A DNA stretch of 64,000 nt from Thermosynechococcaceae cyanobacterium MS004 (GTDB lineage Bacteria; Cyanobacteriota; Cyanobacteriia; Thermosynechococcales; Thermosynechococcaceae). The notes under the pieces are model-generated. The model had not been told where the DNA came from. It did not search any database and saw only the letters and a program-made list of their open reading frames with translations. Below, in pieces: positions 17,219-26,525 of this stretch. The stretch is taken from NCBI GenBank assembly GCA_022402525.1, contig JAKRSB010000147.1, forward strand, positions 1 through 64,000, given 5' to 3'. Positions within the stretch are counted from its first letter, which is position 1. Each line of letters opens with the position of its first letter. Made by a program: the position numbers and the translations under genes.

Positions 17219-20200
17219 ATGCGTAAAGAACCCATTGCAATCATTGGCGTTGGATGTCGTTTTCCGGGGGTCAATAATCCACAGGATTTTTGGAAACTGC
17301 TCTGCAATGGGGTAGATGCCATTACTGAAGTCCCCACCTCTCGTTGGGATCTTGATGAATACTATGACCCAGACCCCACCCAGCCCCACAAAATGTCAAC
17401 CCGCTGGGGTGGTTTTTTAGATCAGGTGGATCAGTTTGATCCGCAGTTTTTTGGCATTGCTCCCCGTGAAGTCAACAGTATGGATCCGCAGCAGCGGCTG
17501 ATGCTGGAAACGACTTGGGAAGCCCTAGAGGATGCAGGTCAGGTGCCCAAGCAGCTTTCTGGCAGCAAGACGGGAGTATTTGTGGGGGTTTCGAGTCATG
17601 ACTATTCGTCTTTAGTCGTCAGCGATGACCCCTACAGCCTGACAGGAAACACCAACTGCATTGTTCCCAATCGACTGTCCTACGTTTTTAACTTTAAGGG
17701 CCCTAGCTTTGCGGTGGATACGGCCTGCTCGTCTTCCTTGGTGGCGGTTCATTTGGCTTGCCAGAGCTTGCACAGTGGAGAATGCACCCTAGCGATCGCC
17801 GGGGGGGTTCAGGTTTTATTATCGGCGGACTTAACGGTCAGCTTTAGTAAGGCAGGGCTGCTGTCCCCAGACGGGCGTTGCAAAACCTTTGATGCTAAGG
17901 CCAATGGCTATGTCCGTAGCGAAGGGGCAGGCGCGGTGGTCTTAAAGCCGCTGTCCCAGGCTCAAAAAGACGGTGACCCCATCTATGCAGTCATTTTGGG
18001 CAGCGCAGTCAACCAAGACGGGCGAAGCAACGGGCTTTCTGCACCCAACCCTGAAGCGCAGGAGGCGGTAGTGCGGGCGGCCTTTGCCCAGGCTGGAATT
18101 TCACCAGGTCAGGCGCAGTACATTGAAGCGCACGGGACAGGGACAAAAATTGGCGACCCGCTGGAGCTAAAAGCACTTGGCGCGGCGATCGCTGAATCGC
18201 GATCGCCAGGAGAACTGTGTGCCGTAGGCTCTGTGAAGACCAATCTTGGCCATTCTGAAACCGCAGCAGGTATTACGGGACTAATTAAAACGGCCCTTGC
18301 GCTGAAGCATCAGCAGATTCCGCCCAGCATCCATTTCCAGGAGCCTAATCCCTACATTGATTTCAATGTCTTACCCCTGCGCGTTCAGCAAACTCTGGAA
18401 CCTTGGCCCATCGCTGAAGGGCCAGCCCTAGCTGGGGTCAATTCCTTTGGGTTTGGGGGCACAAATGCCCATGTGGTGCTGCAGGAAGCGCCGCAGCCAG
18501 AGGCTGTCAAGCTGACGGCTAACCCTGCTCAACCTTTTGGCCCCAAGCGGCCTCGCCATCTCTTAGCCCTGTCTGCTAAAAGCGCCCCAGCACTCAAAGC
18601 CCTCGCTGAGCGCTATCAGGATCTCCTGACCCAGCAGCCTTTTATTGACCCCGCCCATCTCTGCTATACCGCCAATACTCGGCGATCGCACTTTGCCCAT
18701 CGGCTGATCTTGAGCGGCACCTCCGCTACCGAAATGCAGTCCCACCTGACGGGCTGGATTAACGGGCAGACCGACAGCCCCCATATCTTATCGGGGCAGG
18801 TATCCGGCAAAAAAGCGCCCCGCGTAACGTTTTTATTTACTGGACAAGGCGCTCAATACTGGGGAATGGGAAAAGAACTCTATCAAACCCAACCCCTGTT
18901 TAGAACCATTTTGGATCGCTGCAATGAGCTGCTCCAGCCCTACCTTCAGCCTTCCTTGCTAGAGGTATTATTTTCTGAGCCAGAGGCCAGCCGCTCCAAT
19001 GGTCAATCTAACGGCCACTTAACGGAAAACCTCTTGGATCAAACCCTCTATACTCAACCAGCGCTATTTGCCCTAGAGTATGCCCTTGCTCAGCTCTGGA
19101 TCTCCTGGGGAATTAAGCCTGCTGTGGTTATGGGCCACAGTGTGGGCGAGTATGTTGCAGCCTGTATCGCGGGAGTTTTTAGCCTAGAAGATGGCTTGAA
19201 GCTGATTGCCACCAGGGGACGGCTGATGCAGGCGCTTCCCCAGGACGGCTCAATGGTTGCCGTCTTGGCAGATGAGGCGACCCTCAAGGCCACTCTCAAC
19301 GGCAATGGTGTGGCGATCGCCGCGATTAACGGCCCCTATAACTTTGTCCTCTCCGGAAAAAAAGAGGCGATCGCCCAGGTCACGACCACCCTTGAAGCCC
19401 AGCAAGTCAAGACCAAGACTCTAGCGGTTTCCCATGCCTTCCATTCGCCCCTCATGGAGCCCATGCTGTCTGAGTTTGCCCAGGTTGCTTCAGAAGTGAC
19501 CTATGCGCGGCCCCAGATCAGCCTGATCTCTAACCTCACGGGTGCACCCATTGGGTCAGACATTGCAACCCCTGAATACTGGTGCCTGCATGTCCGGCAA
19601 CCCGTCAACTTTGCCGCCAGTATGCAGACCCTGGAGCGCCAAGGCGAGCAGATTTTTCTTGAAATTGGCCCCAAGCCCGTGTTACTGGGAATGGGGCGCG
19701 CCTGCATCACCCATGAAGCCTGCCTCTGGCTGCCAAGTCTGCGCCCCCAGCAATCTGACTGGCAGCAGCTACTCCACAGCCTCAGCCTGCTGCACCTTCA
19801 GGGCGTTGAAGTGGACTGGGCTGGCTTTGACCAAAACTATCCACGCAAGCTAGTCACGCTGCCCACCTATCCGTTCCAGCGTCAGCGCTACTGGTGGTCT
19901 GAGACAGATTTGGAATGGTCACAAGGACACAGGTCGGCAGGGCAGACTTTAGCCCAACTTGCGGCTCAAGGTTCAGCCCAGACTTCAGCCCAAACTTCAG
20001 CCCAACCCATCCATCCCCTCCTGGGTCGGCGAATTCCGGCTGATAACCCAGCAGAAATTTGGTTTGAGTCGCAGCTTAATGCTCCGGCGCTGGCCTATCT
20101 TCAGGATCACTGTGTGTTAGAGCAGCCCGTTCTTCCCGCAACGGCCTATCTAGAGCTGGCCACTGCCGCAGGGGAGGCGCTCCAAAAAGATCCTGCTCAG

Positions 20201-23200
20201 TCGCTACAAATCCAGTCCATTGTCATTGAGCAGCCCCTGCGCTTAAATCAGCAGGAACAGCTTCGGATTCAGCTCACGCCTCTGGAGGAAGGGTATCGGT
20301 TTCAGGTTTTGAGCCAGAATGCTGCCCATCGCGAAACCTTGACACGTCACGCCGCCGGAACGATCCGCTGGGGGAGTTCTGAGCTGTCTACGTCTGAACA
20401 GACCCATCTAGAACAGCCTATTCCCTTGAGCCTGGATGACGCAAAAAGGAGCTGCCCACAGGTTAAGTCTGTTGGCTATCACTATCGCCAGCTTGCGCTG
20501 CGCGGATTAGACTATGGGCCAATGTTTCAGGGCGTTCAGGCGCTTTGGTTTGGGCCAGATCAGGCCTTGGGCCGGATCTGTCTACCCGCAGAGGCGCAAT
20601 CAGCAAACACGTTTAGTCAGTCCTCGTCCTATCAAATTCATCCAGCGCTGCTGGACGCCTGCCTTCAGGTTTTTGCCTCAGCAATTGAAGAATTTCCCGT
20701 GGTCTATCTGCCTGTCGGGATAGAGCAGTATCGGGTTTTTGGCGCTATCCCCAACGAGGTGTGGAGCTTTGTGCGGACGCGATCGCATCAAAAGGGTTCG
20801 CTCTATGCCGACCTGACGCTCTACGATCTCGCAGGCGCTCCCGTGGCTGAGATCCGGGGTCTAACGCTGCGATCGCTCAGTCGGCCGATTTTGCAGCGCC
20901 TTTTTCAGCGCCCCCTTGATCTCAACCCCTGGCTGTATCAAATCCAGTGGCAGCCCCAAGCGCTCCAGCCCTCAACCGCGAGCCAGTCCTCCCAGCGGTC
21001 CTCCCTGTCTGGAACTTGGCTGATTTTTGCAGATGCTCCTCAGTCTTGGGCAGCCCTAGGGGAGCAGTTCCTGGCCAAAGGCGATCGCCCCATTTGGGTG
21101 TTGCCAGAAGCGGCCTATCGGGCTACGGACTCCGAGATTGGCATTCGTTCCGATGTCCCCGCAGATTTTCAAACGCTGCTCCAAGACGTGACCGCACAGC
21201 CTGACTTCCCTTTGAAGGGAATCCTTTACCTCTGGGGTGCAGCACAGCAGCAGGGCAGTGACTTGGCCTTGAATAACGGCGCTGATCTCTGCGGCGGCCT
21301 GCTGAATCTGGTGCAGGCATTAGCTCAGGTTAAAGCGTCACAAACTAAAGCGTTACAGACTACCGGACACCCAGAGACGCACTATTCCCCACGGCTCCTG
21401 ATCGCGACGGCTGGGGCTCAATTTGTGGAAGGGCCTTCCGATTCCGGACTGCAGCAACCGAGTCAGGTAGAGCAGGCAGCGCTTTGGGGATTGGGGCGCA
21501 CTATCGCACTAGAGTTTCCAGATCTTCAATGCGTACGCATTGACCTAGATCCAACTCTAGATTCCTCGGTTATCTCTGCCCTTGTCGCAGAATGCTACGG
21601 CCAAAAAACAGCCGATCCAGAGACAGAAGACCAGATCGCCTACCGTCAAGGGACACGCTATGTTTCTCGTCTGGTGCGTCCCAGCCAGAGCGCGTCTCAA
21701 GCTGCGCTTCAACGCCCAGATAAAGCGTTTCAGCTCAAGATTGAAGACTACGGCATTCTAGATCGCCTTACCCTATCCCCCGTCTCTCGTAAGGCTCCTG
21801 CCCCCGGAGAAGTTGAAATTGAAGTGTATGCCGCAGGGCTCAACTTTCGGGATGTCCTAAATGCCTTAGGGATGCTGAAGGACTATTTGGCCGAGATGGG
21901 GCTGCCGGAAGCTACGGATATTCCTTTTGGGGGTGAATGCGCTGGCAAAATTGTTGCCCTAGGCGAAGGGGTGGAAGAGCTTCATGTAGGAGATGAGGTC
22001 ATTGCAGCAAACGCGATCGGCAGTCTGGCCAGCTTTGTCACAACTCCCGCAGCCTTTGTCGTGCAAAAGCCAGCTACCCTCAGCTTTGCCGAAGCTGCAA
22101 CCCTTTCCACGGCATTTTTGACTGCTCAGTATGCGCTCAATTCCTTGGCTCAGATTAAGCGGGGCGATCGCGTTTTAATTCACTCTGCGGCGGGCGGTGT
22201 GGGGCAAGCTGCAGTGCAATTGGCCCAGCAGGCTGGGGCTGAAATCTTTGCCACCGCAAGCCCAGGGAAGTGGGATCTACTTAAAGGAATGGGCATTACC
22301 CAGATTTTCAACTCCCGCACTCTCGACTTTGCCGATGAAATTTTGGCGCAGACGGACGGCAAAGGGGTTGACGTCGTGCTCAACAGCTTTAATGGCGACT
22401 TTATTCCTAAAAATCTACAATGCTTAGCTCCTCAGGGTCGCTTTATTGAAATTGGCAAAATTGGCATTTGGACTGAAACCGAGATTCACGACCAGCGCCC
22501 CGATGTGCGCTATGTCGCCTTTGATCTTCTAGAACTGTCCCAAGCGCAGCCCGATCAGTTTACAGCGCTCCTGCAAGGCTTAATGCCAGCCTTTAGCCGT
22601 CAGGCCTTGCGTCCCCTCCCCCACCAAACCTTCGCCATTGAAGAGGCCGTTAGCGCTTTTCGCCATATGGCTCAGGCTAAACACACGGGAAAAGTGGTTT
22701 TAATTCTTCAGCAGCCTCGTCCTGCCGCCAAAAAGAGAATTCATGCAGACAAAACCTACCTGATCACAGGGGGGCTAGGAGCGCTGGGGCTTCAGGTGGC
22801 TCAGTGGCTGGTCGAGCAGGGTGCAAGGCACTTGGTCCTACTGGGGCGCAGTGCCCCGTCAGAAGTCGCCCAGGAAACCATTCAGTACCTCCAGCGCCAC
22901 GGACAGGGCAAGCACGCTGAGATCGTGACGGCGCAAGGAGATGTGGCACAGTTCGACCCGCTCCGTCAGGTCTTTGAGCAGGTCAAAGCTTCAATGCCAC
23001 CCCTAGCCGGTATTTTCCATACGGCTGGGGTACTGCGGGATGGGCTTTTGCCACAGCAGTCTGTAGAGACTTTTGCCCAAGTGATGGCCCCCAAGGTGAC
23101 GGGAACCTGGAACCTGCACCAGCTTAGCCAGGCGCTGTACCCAGAGACGCCCCTTGACTTTTTTGTCTGTTTTTCGTCCATCGCTTCATTGATTGGTTCT

Positions 23201-25486
23201 CCAGGGCAGGGCAATTACGCCGCCGCCAACGCCTTTATGGATGGCTTTGCCCACTACCGAAGAAACTTGGGCTTGGCTGGCCTGAGCATTAACTGGGGCC
23301 CTTGGGGGGGCGCGGGCATGGCAGGGCAGTTGAGCGATCGCGATCGGGCCCGCATTGCGTCTACGGGCATCACCCCGCTGCGGCCTGGAGATGGATTGCA
23401 GGCACTAGAGCAGCTCTTGCTCAAACCCCAAAGCTATTCCCAGAGCCATTCCCAGAGTGAGTCCTTAGTCCCCCAACTCGGCGTACTGGATCTGGACTGG
23501 GATAAGTTTTTACAGCAGTTCCCGACGGTTCCTGCCTTTTTGAAAAATTTGGCTGTTGTGGCAGAACCCAAGGCCAAATCTGCCTTTCTCTCTCAGCTCG
23601 AAAAAACGCCTAGCTCAGCGCGCAAGGAATTTTTGAGCAGCCATGTGCGATCGCAAATTGCTAAGGTTTTAGGACTCAGCTCTCCGGATGAGGTGGGTCT
23701 AGACCAAAGCTTTGCGGATTTGGGCATGGATTCTCTGATGGGCATGGAGATGAAAAGCAGGCTGCAAACCAGTCTGAATCATACCTTCCCCGCCACCCTG
23801 GCCGCAGACTATCCCACCGTCGGCAGCTTAATTGACTACTTGGCTCAGGATGTACTGGCTTTAGGGGCAGGATCTGTGGCACCAGAAGCGCCAGCCCCAG
23901 AAATCCTAGCCCCAGAAGCGCTAGCGCCAGATCTGGCCGCTCAGGGTTTGATTGCTCCGTCCCCGACGGTTCCTAGTCCCCCTACTTCCCAAAACAGCCC
24001 AGCAGAGCCTGCACAATTCGCCCAGTCCATCGCCCAGCGAAATGGACAGACCAGCAACGGGAAATCTAGCCCCGCAGCATCAACCTTCACAGCATCAACC
24101 TTCACAGCGCCAACTTTTGACGAAAGCGCGATCGCCCCAGAGTTCTACGACTTTAAGCTGTCTCCGGCCTATCTGAATTTGCAGCAGTACCTGGAACAGG
24201 GGAAACAGATTGGAAATCCGTTTTTCACGGTGCATGATGGGGTTGCCAAGGACACCACCTCCGTCGGCGGCGAAACGCTGATTAACTTTTCAAGCTACAA
24301 CTACCTTGGGTTCTGCGGCGATCCGGATATTTCTAACGCGGCTAAAGTCGCCATTGATCGCTACGGCACCTCGGTTTCTGCTAGCCGGATTGTGTCCGGC
24401 GAGCGCCATATCCACCGAGAGCTAGAGCAGGCGATCGCCGACTTCTTGGGCACGGAAGACTGCATTACCTACGTGGGAGGACACGCCACCAACGTCAGCA
24501 CCATCGGGGAGCTGATGGGCAAGAGCGACCTGATTGTGTGCGATGCCTTTTGCCACAACAGTATTCAGCAGGGCTGTGAGCTATCGGGCGCAACGGTGAT
24601 TCCTTTCCCCCACAACGACGTACAAAAGCTAGAAGAAATTCTCCAGACCCGTCGGGCTGAGTTTGAGAAGACGCTGATTGTCATCGAAGGGGTGTACAGT
24701 GCCGATGGCGATCTGCCTCCCTTGCTTTCAGTTGTGGCGCTTAAGAAGCGCTATAAAGCCTTTTTGATGGTGGATGAGGCGCACTCTATGGGTGTGTTGG
24801 GTGCCCGTGGGCGGGGCGTTGCGGAATACTTCGGGATTGACCCAACAGAAGTCGATTTATGGATGGGCACCCTGAGCAAATCCCTGGCGAGCTGCGGGGG
24901 CTACATTGCCGCCAATCAGGAGATCGTAGAATTCCTCAAGTACAGCGCCCCTGGCTTTATCTCTAGCGTGGGCATGACGCCCCCCAATGCGGCAGCGGCG
25001 CTTGCAGCGCTCAAAAAGCTTCAGGCCGAGCCAGAGCGGGTAGCGCAGCTCCATGAGCGCACGGCATTGTTCTTAAAGCTAGCTCAGTCCCACGGGTTCA
25101 ATACCGGAACGAGCAAGGGTTCACCCATTGTGCCCATTATGATTGGCGACCCCTACCAGGCGGTACGGCTCTCCAAGGCGATGGTGGCTCGCGGCATTAA
25201 TGTACAGCCCATGCTGTTTCCGACGGTGCCCTTTAATGAGGCGCGGCTTCGGTTCTTTTTGAGCTGCACCCACACCGAAGACCAGATCCACCACACCATT
25301 GCGGTGCTGGTGGAAGAGATGGCCAAGATGAAAAATCAAGGGCAAAATCCCAATGCTTGGCTCCACTATCTGATGCGGGCAAGGTTTCTGACCGACCAAG
25401 ATCTCGACCAAGATTCGGAATCTGCTCCCCGTGATCTGTCTCGTGATCTTTCTCGTGATCCTTCTGGCCTGCGCCATGAAGCCTAA
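17219..25486 (+). CDS. Type I PKS (KS-AT-DH-ER-KR-ACP) fused to an alpha-oxoamine synthase domain
   Basis: About 2755 residues, numbered from ATG 17219 (GTG 17204 possible). Domains: KS 1-430 (Cys170 in 'DTACSSS', His305, His345); AT 535-880 (Ser641 in 'GHSVGEY', 'HAFHSPLM', the malonyl-type signature); DH 930-1220 (His964, Asp1146); ER 1500-1830 ('GLNFRDVL', 'SAAGGVGQ'); KR 1840-2040 ('GGLGALG', Tyr2000); ACP 2140-2213 (Ser2172 in 'GMDSL'); an Ala/Pro/Ser linker of about 95 residues; then a PLP alpha-oxoamine synthase 2313-2717 ('SSYNYLGF', 'VDEAHSMG', PLP Lys2554 in 'TLSKSLAS'). All catalytic residues look intact. The last domain should release the acyl chain by decarboxylative condensation with an amino acid, giving an alpha-amino ketone. 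The gene overlaps the reductase gene by 11 bases. The amino acid used cannot be read from the sequence. Confidence 0.95.
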   Translation: MRKEPIAIIGVGCRFPGVNNPQDFWKLLCNGVDAITEVPTSRWDLDEYYDPDPTQPHKMSTRWGGFLDQVDQFDPQFFGIAPREVNSMDPQQRLMLETTWEALEDAGQVPKQLSGSKTGVFVGVSSHDYSSLVVSDDPYSLTGNTNCIVPNRLSYVFNFKGPSFAVDTACSSSLVAVHLACQSLHSGECTLAIAGGVQVLLSADLTVSFSKAGLLSPDGRCKTFDAKANGYVRSEGAGAVVLKPLSQAQKDGDPIYAVILGSAVNQDGRSNGLSAPNPEAQEAVVRAAFAQAGISPGQAQYIEAHGTGTKIGDPLELKALGAAIAESRSPGELCAVGSVKTNLGHSETAAGITGLIKTALALKHQQIPPSIHFQEPNPYIDFNVLPLRVQQTLEPWPIAEGPALAGVNSFGFGGTNAHVVLQEAPQPEAVKLTANPAQPFGPKRPRHLLALSAKSAPALKALAERYQDLLTQQPFIDPAHLCYTANTRRSHFAHRLILSGTSATEMQSHLTGWINGQTDSPHILSGQVSGKKAPRVTFLFTGQGAQYWGMGKELYQTQPLFRTILDRCNELLQPYLQPSLLEVLFSEPEASRSNGQSNGHLTENLLDQTLYTQPALFALEYALAQLWISWGIKPAVVMGHSVGEYVAACIAGVFSLEDGLKLIATRGRLMQALPQDGSMVAVLADEATLKATLNGNGVAIAAINGPYNFVLSGKKEAIAQVTTTLEAQQVKTKTLAVSHAFHSPLMEPMLSEFAQVASEVTYARPQISLISNLTGAPIGSDIATPEYWCLHVRQPVNFAASMQTLERQGEQIFLEIGPKPVLLGMGRACITHEACLWLPSLRPQQSDWQQLLHSLSLLHLQGVEVDWAGFDQNYPRKLVTLPTYPFQRQRYWWSETDLEWSQGHRSAGQTLAQLAAQGSAQTSAQTSAQPIHPLLGRRIPADNPAEIWFESQLNAPALAYLQDHCVLEQPVLPATAYLELATAAGEALQKDPAQSLQIQSIVIEQPLRLNQQEQLRIQLTPLEEGYRFQVLSQNAAHRETLTRHAAGTIRWGSSELSTSEQTHLEQPIPLSLDDAKRSCPQVKSVGYHYRQLALRGLDYGPMFQGVQALWFGPDQALGRICLPAEAQSANTFSQSSSYQIHPALLDACLQVFASAIEEFPVVYLPVGIEQYRVFGAIPNEVWSFVRTRSHQKGSLYADLTLYDLAGAPVAEIRGLTLRSLSRPILQRLFQRPLDLNPWLYQIQWQPQALQPSTASQSSQRSSLSGTWLIFADAPQSWAALGEQFLAKGDRPIWVLPEAAYRATDSEIGIRSDVPADFQTLLQDVTAQPDFPLKGILYLWGAAQQQGSDLALNNGADLCGGLLNLVQALAQVKASQTKALQTTGHPETHYSPRLLIATAGAQFVEGPSDSGLQQPSQVEQAALWGLGRTIALEFPDLQCVRIDLDPTLDSSVISALVAECYGQKTADPETEDQIAYRQGTRYVSRLVRPSQSASQAALQRPDKAFQLKIEDYGILDRLTLSPVSRKAPAPGEVEIEVYAAGLNFRDVLNALGMLKDYLAEMGLPEATDIPFGGECAGKIVALGEGVEELHVGDEVIAANAIGSLASFVTTPAAFVVQKPATLSFAEAATLSTAFLTAQYALNSLAQIKRGDRVLIHSAAGGVGQAAVQLAQQAGAEIFATASPGKWDLLKGMGITQIFNSRTLDFADEILAQTDGKGVDVVLNSFNGDFIPKNLQCLAPQGRFIEIGKIGIWTETEIHDQRPDVRYVAFDLLELSQAQPDQFTALLQGLMPAFSRQALRPLPHQTFAIEEAVSAFRHMAQAKHTGKVVLILQQPRPAAKKRIHADKTYLITGGLGALGLQVAQWLVEQGARHLVLLGRSAPSEVAQETIQYLQRHGQGKHAEIVTAQGDVAQFDPLRQVFEQVKASMPPLAGIFHTAGVLRDGLLPQQSVETFAQVMAPKVTGTWNLHQLSQALYPETPLDFFVCFSSIASLIGSPGQGNYAAANAFMDGFAHYRRNLGLAGLSINWGPWGGAGMAGQLSDRDRARIASTGITPLRPGDGLQALEQLLLKPQSYSQSHSQSESLVPQLGVLDLDWDKFLQQFPTVPAFLKNLAVVAEPKAKSAFLSQLEKTPSSARKEFLSSHVRSQIAKVLGLSSPDEVGLDQSFADLGMDSLMGMEMKSRLQTSLNHTFPATLAADYPTVGSLIDYLAQDVLALGAGSVAPEAPAPEILAPEALAPDLAAQGLIAPSPTVPSPPTSQNSPAEPAQFAQSIAQRNGQTSNGKSSPAASTFTASTFTAPTFDESAIAPEFYDFKLSPAYLNLQQYLEQGKQIGNPFFTVHDGVAKDTTSVGGETLINFSSYNYLGFCGDPDISNAAKVAIDRYGTSVSASRIVSGERHIHRELEQAIADFLGTEDCITYVGGHATNVSTIGELMGKSDLIVCDAFCHNSIQQGCELSGATVIPFPHNDVQKLEEILQTRRAEFEKTLIVIEGVYSADGDLPPLLSVVALKKRYKAFLMVDEAHSMGVLGARGRGVAEYFGIDPTEVDLWMGTLSKSLASCGGYIAANQEIVEFLKYSAPGFISSVGMTPPNAAAALAALKKLQAEPERVAQLHERTALFLKLAQSHGFNTGTSKGSPIVPIMIGDPYQAVRLSKAMVARGINVQPMLFPTVPFNEARLRFFLSCTHTEDQIHHTIAVLVEEMAKMKNQGQNPNAWLHYLMRARFLTDQDLDQDSESAPRDLSRDLSRDPSGLRHEA

Positions 25487-26294
25487 TGCCTTCCCCCACG
25501 CCATTATTACCGGTGGCTCCAGCGGCATTGGCAAAGCGATCGCCCTTAAGCTGTTTCTCCAGGGCAGTAGCCTCACCCTTATCGGGCGAGATCTGCTAAA
25601 GCTAGCCCAGACTGAAGCTGAACTGGAGGCTCATCAGGTACAGCCTGCCCAAAGGCTGTTGACCCTCAGCGCAGATGTAGCCGACCAGGGAGCGATCGCC
25701 ACCGCCATTGAAACCGCTATCCAGCAGCTAGGGGCACCTGACCTGCTGATTCTGTGTGCAGGGATAGCCCATCCGGGCCATTTCCAGGCGCTGCCCCTAG
25801 ACATTTTTGAAAAGACAATGGCCATCAACTACTTCGGGTCGCTCTACTGCCTTAAAGCTGCCCTGCCGGTCATGGAGCAGCAGCAGAAAGGCCATATTGT
25901 CCTGGTTTCATCGGGGGCGGGTCTAGTCGGGCTCTATGGCTACACCCCCTATAGCCCCAGTAAGTTTGCCCTCCGTGGATTGGCCGAGTCTCTGCGGGGG
26001 GAGCTCAGACAAACGGGCATTGGGCTGTCTATTGTCTACCCACCCGATACCGACACCCCGCAGCTCGTGACGGAAAACTTGACCAAACCCCTCGCCACAA
26101 AACGCATCACAGCAACGGCAAAACTCTGGAGCGCTGAAGCAGTAGCCGATGCCGTCCTGCGCGGCATCCATCACAAAACCTTTACGATCGCCCCTGGACT
26201 AGAGATGGGGCTCCTAAACCGATTCCATAGCCTGGTCGCACCCCTCATTCACTGGTACTGCGATCGCTTGGTCACAAAAACGCTGAATTCCTGA
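25476..26294 (+). CDS. 3-ketodihydrosphingosine reductase-like short-chain dehydrogenase
   Basis: This 272-residue SDR has the NAD(P)-binding motif 'TGGSSGIG' near residue 11, the 'LCAGIAHPG' NAG-like site, catalytic Ser in 'VSSGAGLVG' and 'YSPSKFALRGLAE' (YxxxK). The segment 'YPPDTDTP' followed by 'TKPL' is characteristic of KDSR/Tsc10 enzymes, which reduce the ketone of 3-ketosphinganine with NADPH. A C-terminal hydrophobic stretch may associate with membrane. The ATG at 25476 lies inside the PKS stop region (11-base overlap), so translation is probably coupled. It should reduce the amino ketone released by the preceding alpha-oxoamine synthase domain. Confidence 0.88.
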   Translation: MKPNAFPHAIITGGSSGIGKAIALKLFLQGSSLTLIGRDLLKLAQTEAELEAHQVQPAQRLLTLSADVADQGAIATAIETAIQQLGAPDLLILCAGIAHPGHFQALPLDIFEKTMAINYFGSLYCLKAALPVMEQQQKGHIVLVSSGAGLVGLYGYTPYSPSKFALRGLAESLRGELRQTGIGLSIVYPPDTDTPQLVTENLTKPLATKRITATAKLWSAEAVADAVLRGIHHKTFTIAPGLEMGLLNRFHSLVAPLIHWYCDRLVTKTLNS

Positions 26295-26525
26295 GCAATA
26301 GCCGCTTTATCCTCCTACCCCCGCTCAAGTCATCATCTGACCGTTTAAGGGGGTTTGTTTTAAGGAGTTTTGTAAAAATAACTTAATCAACTAAGGTATT
26401 ATCCTAGGTCTAATTTGATACTCACGGTGCGCTCAGTTTTGGTGTGCTCACGTTCAGGGTGGATCATCAGATTGTGGCCCAAGGCGAGCTAAAGTCATAT
26501 CCCATTAAAGCAATTCGTTAAAGCA

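Noticed and set aside
20008-20880. Inactive DH domain because the glycine of HxxxGxxxxP is Glu
   Set aside because: The catalytic His964 and Asp1146 are present, and variation at that glycine is common in cyanobacterial PKS; activity remains likely.
14605-26294. Olefin synthase or heterocyst glycolipid PKS
   Set aside because: There is no sulfotransferase or thioesterase as in olefin synthase. The C-terminal oxoamine synthase and KDSR-like gene do not fit the hgl clusters either.
26295-26525. FMN riboswitch upstream of ribE
   Set aside because: The conserved AGGNNNNGGCG core and matching stems of the FMN element were not found in these 231 bases.
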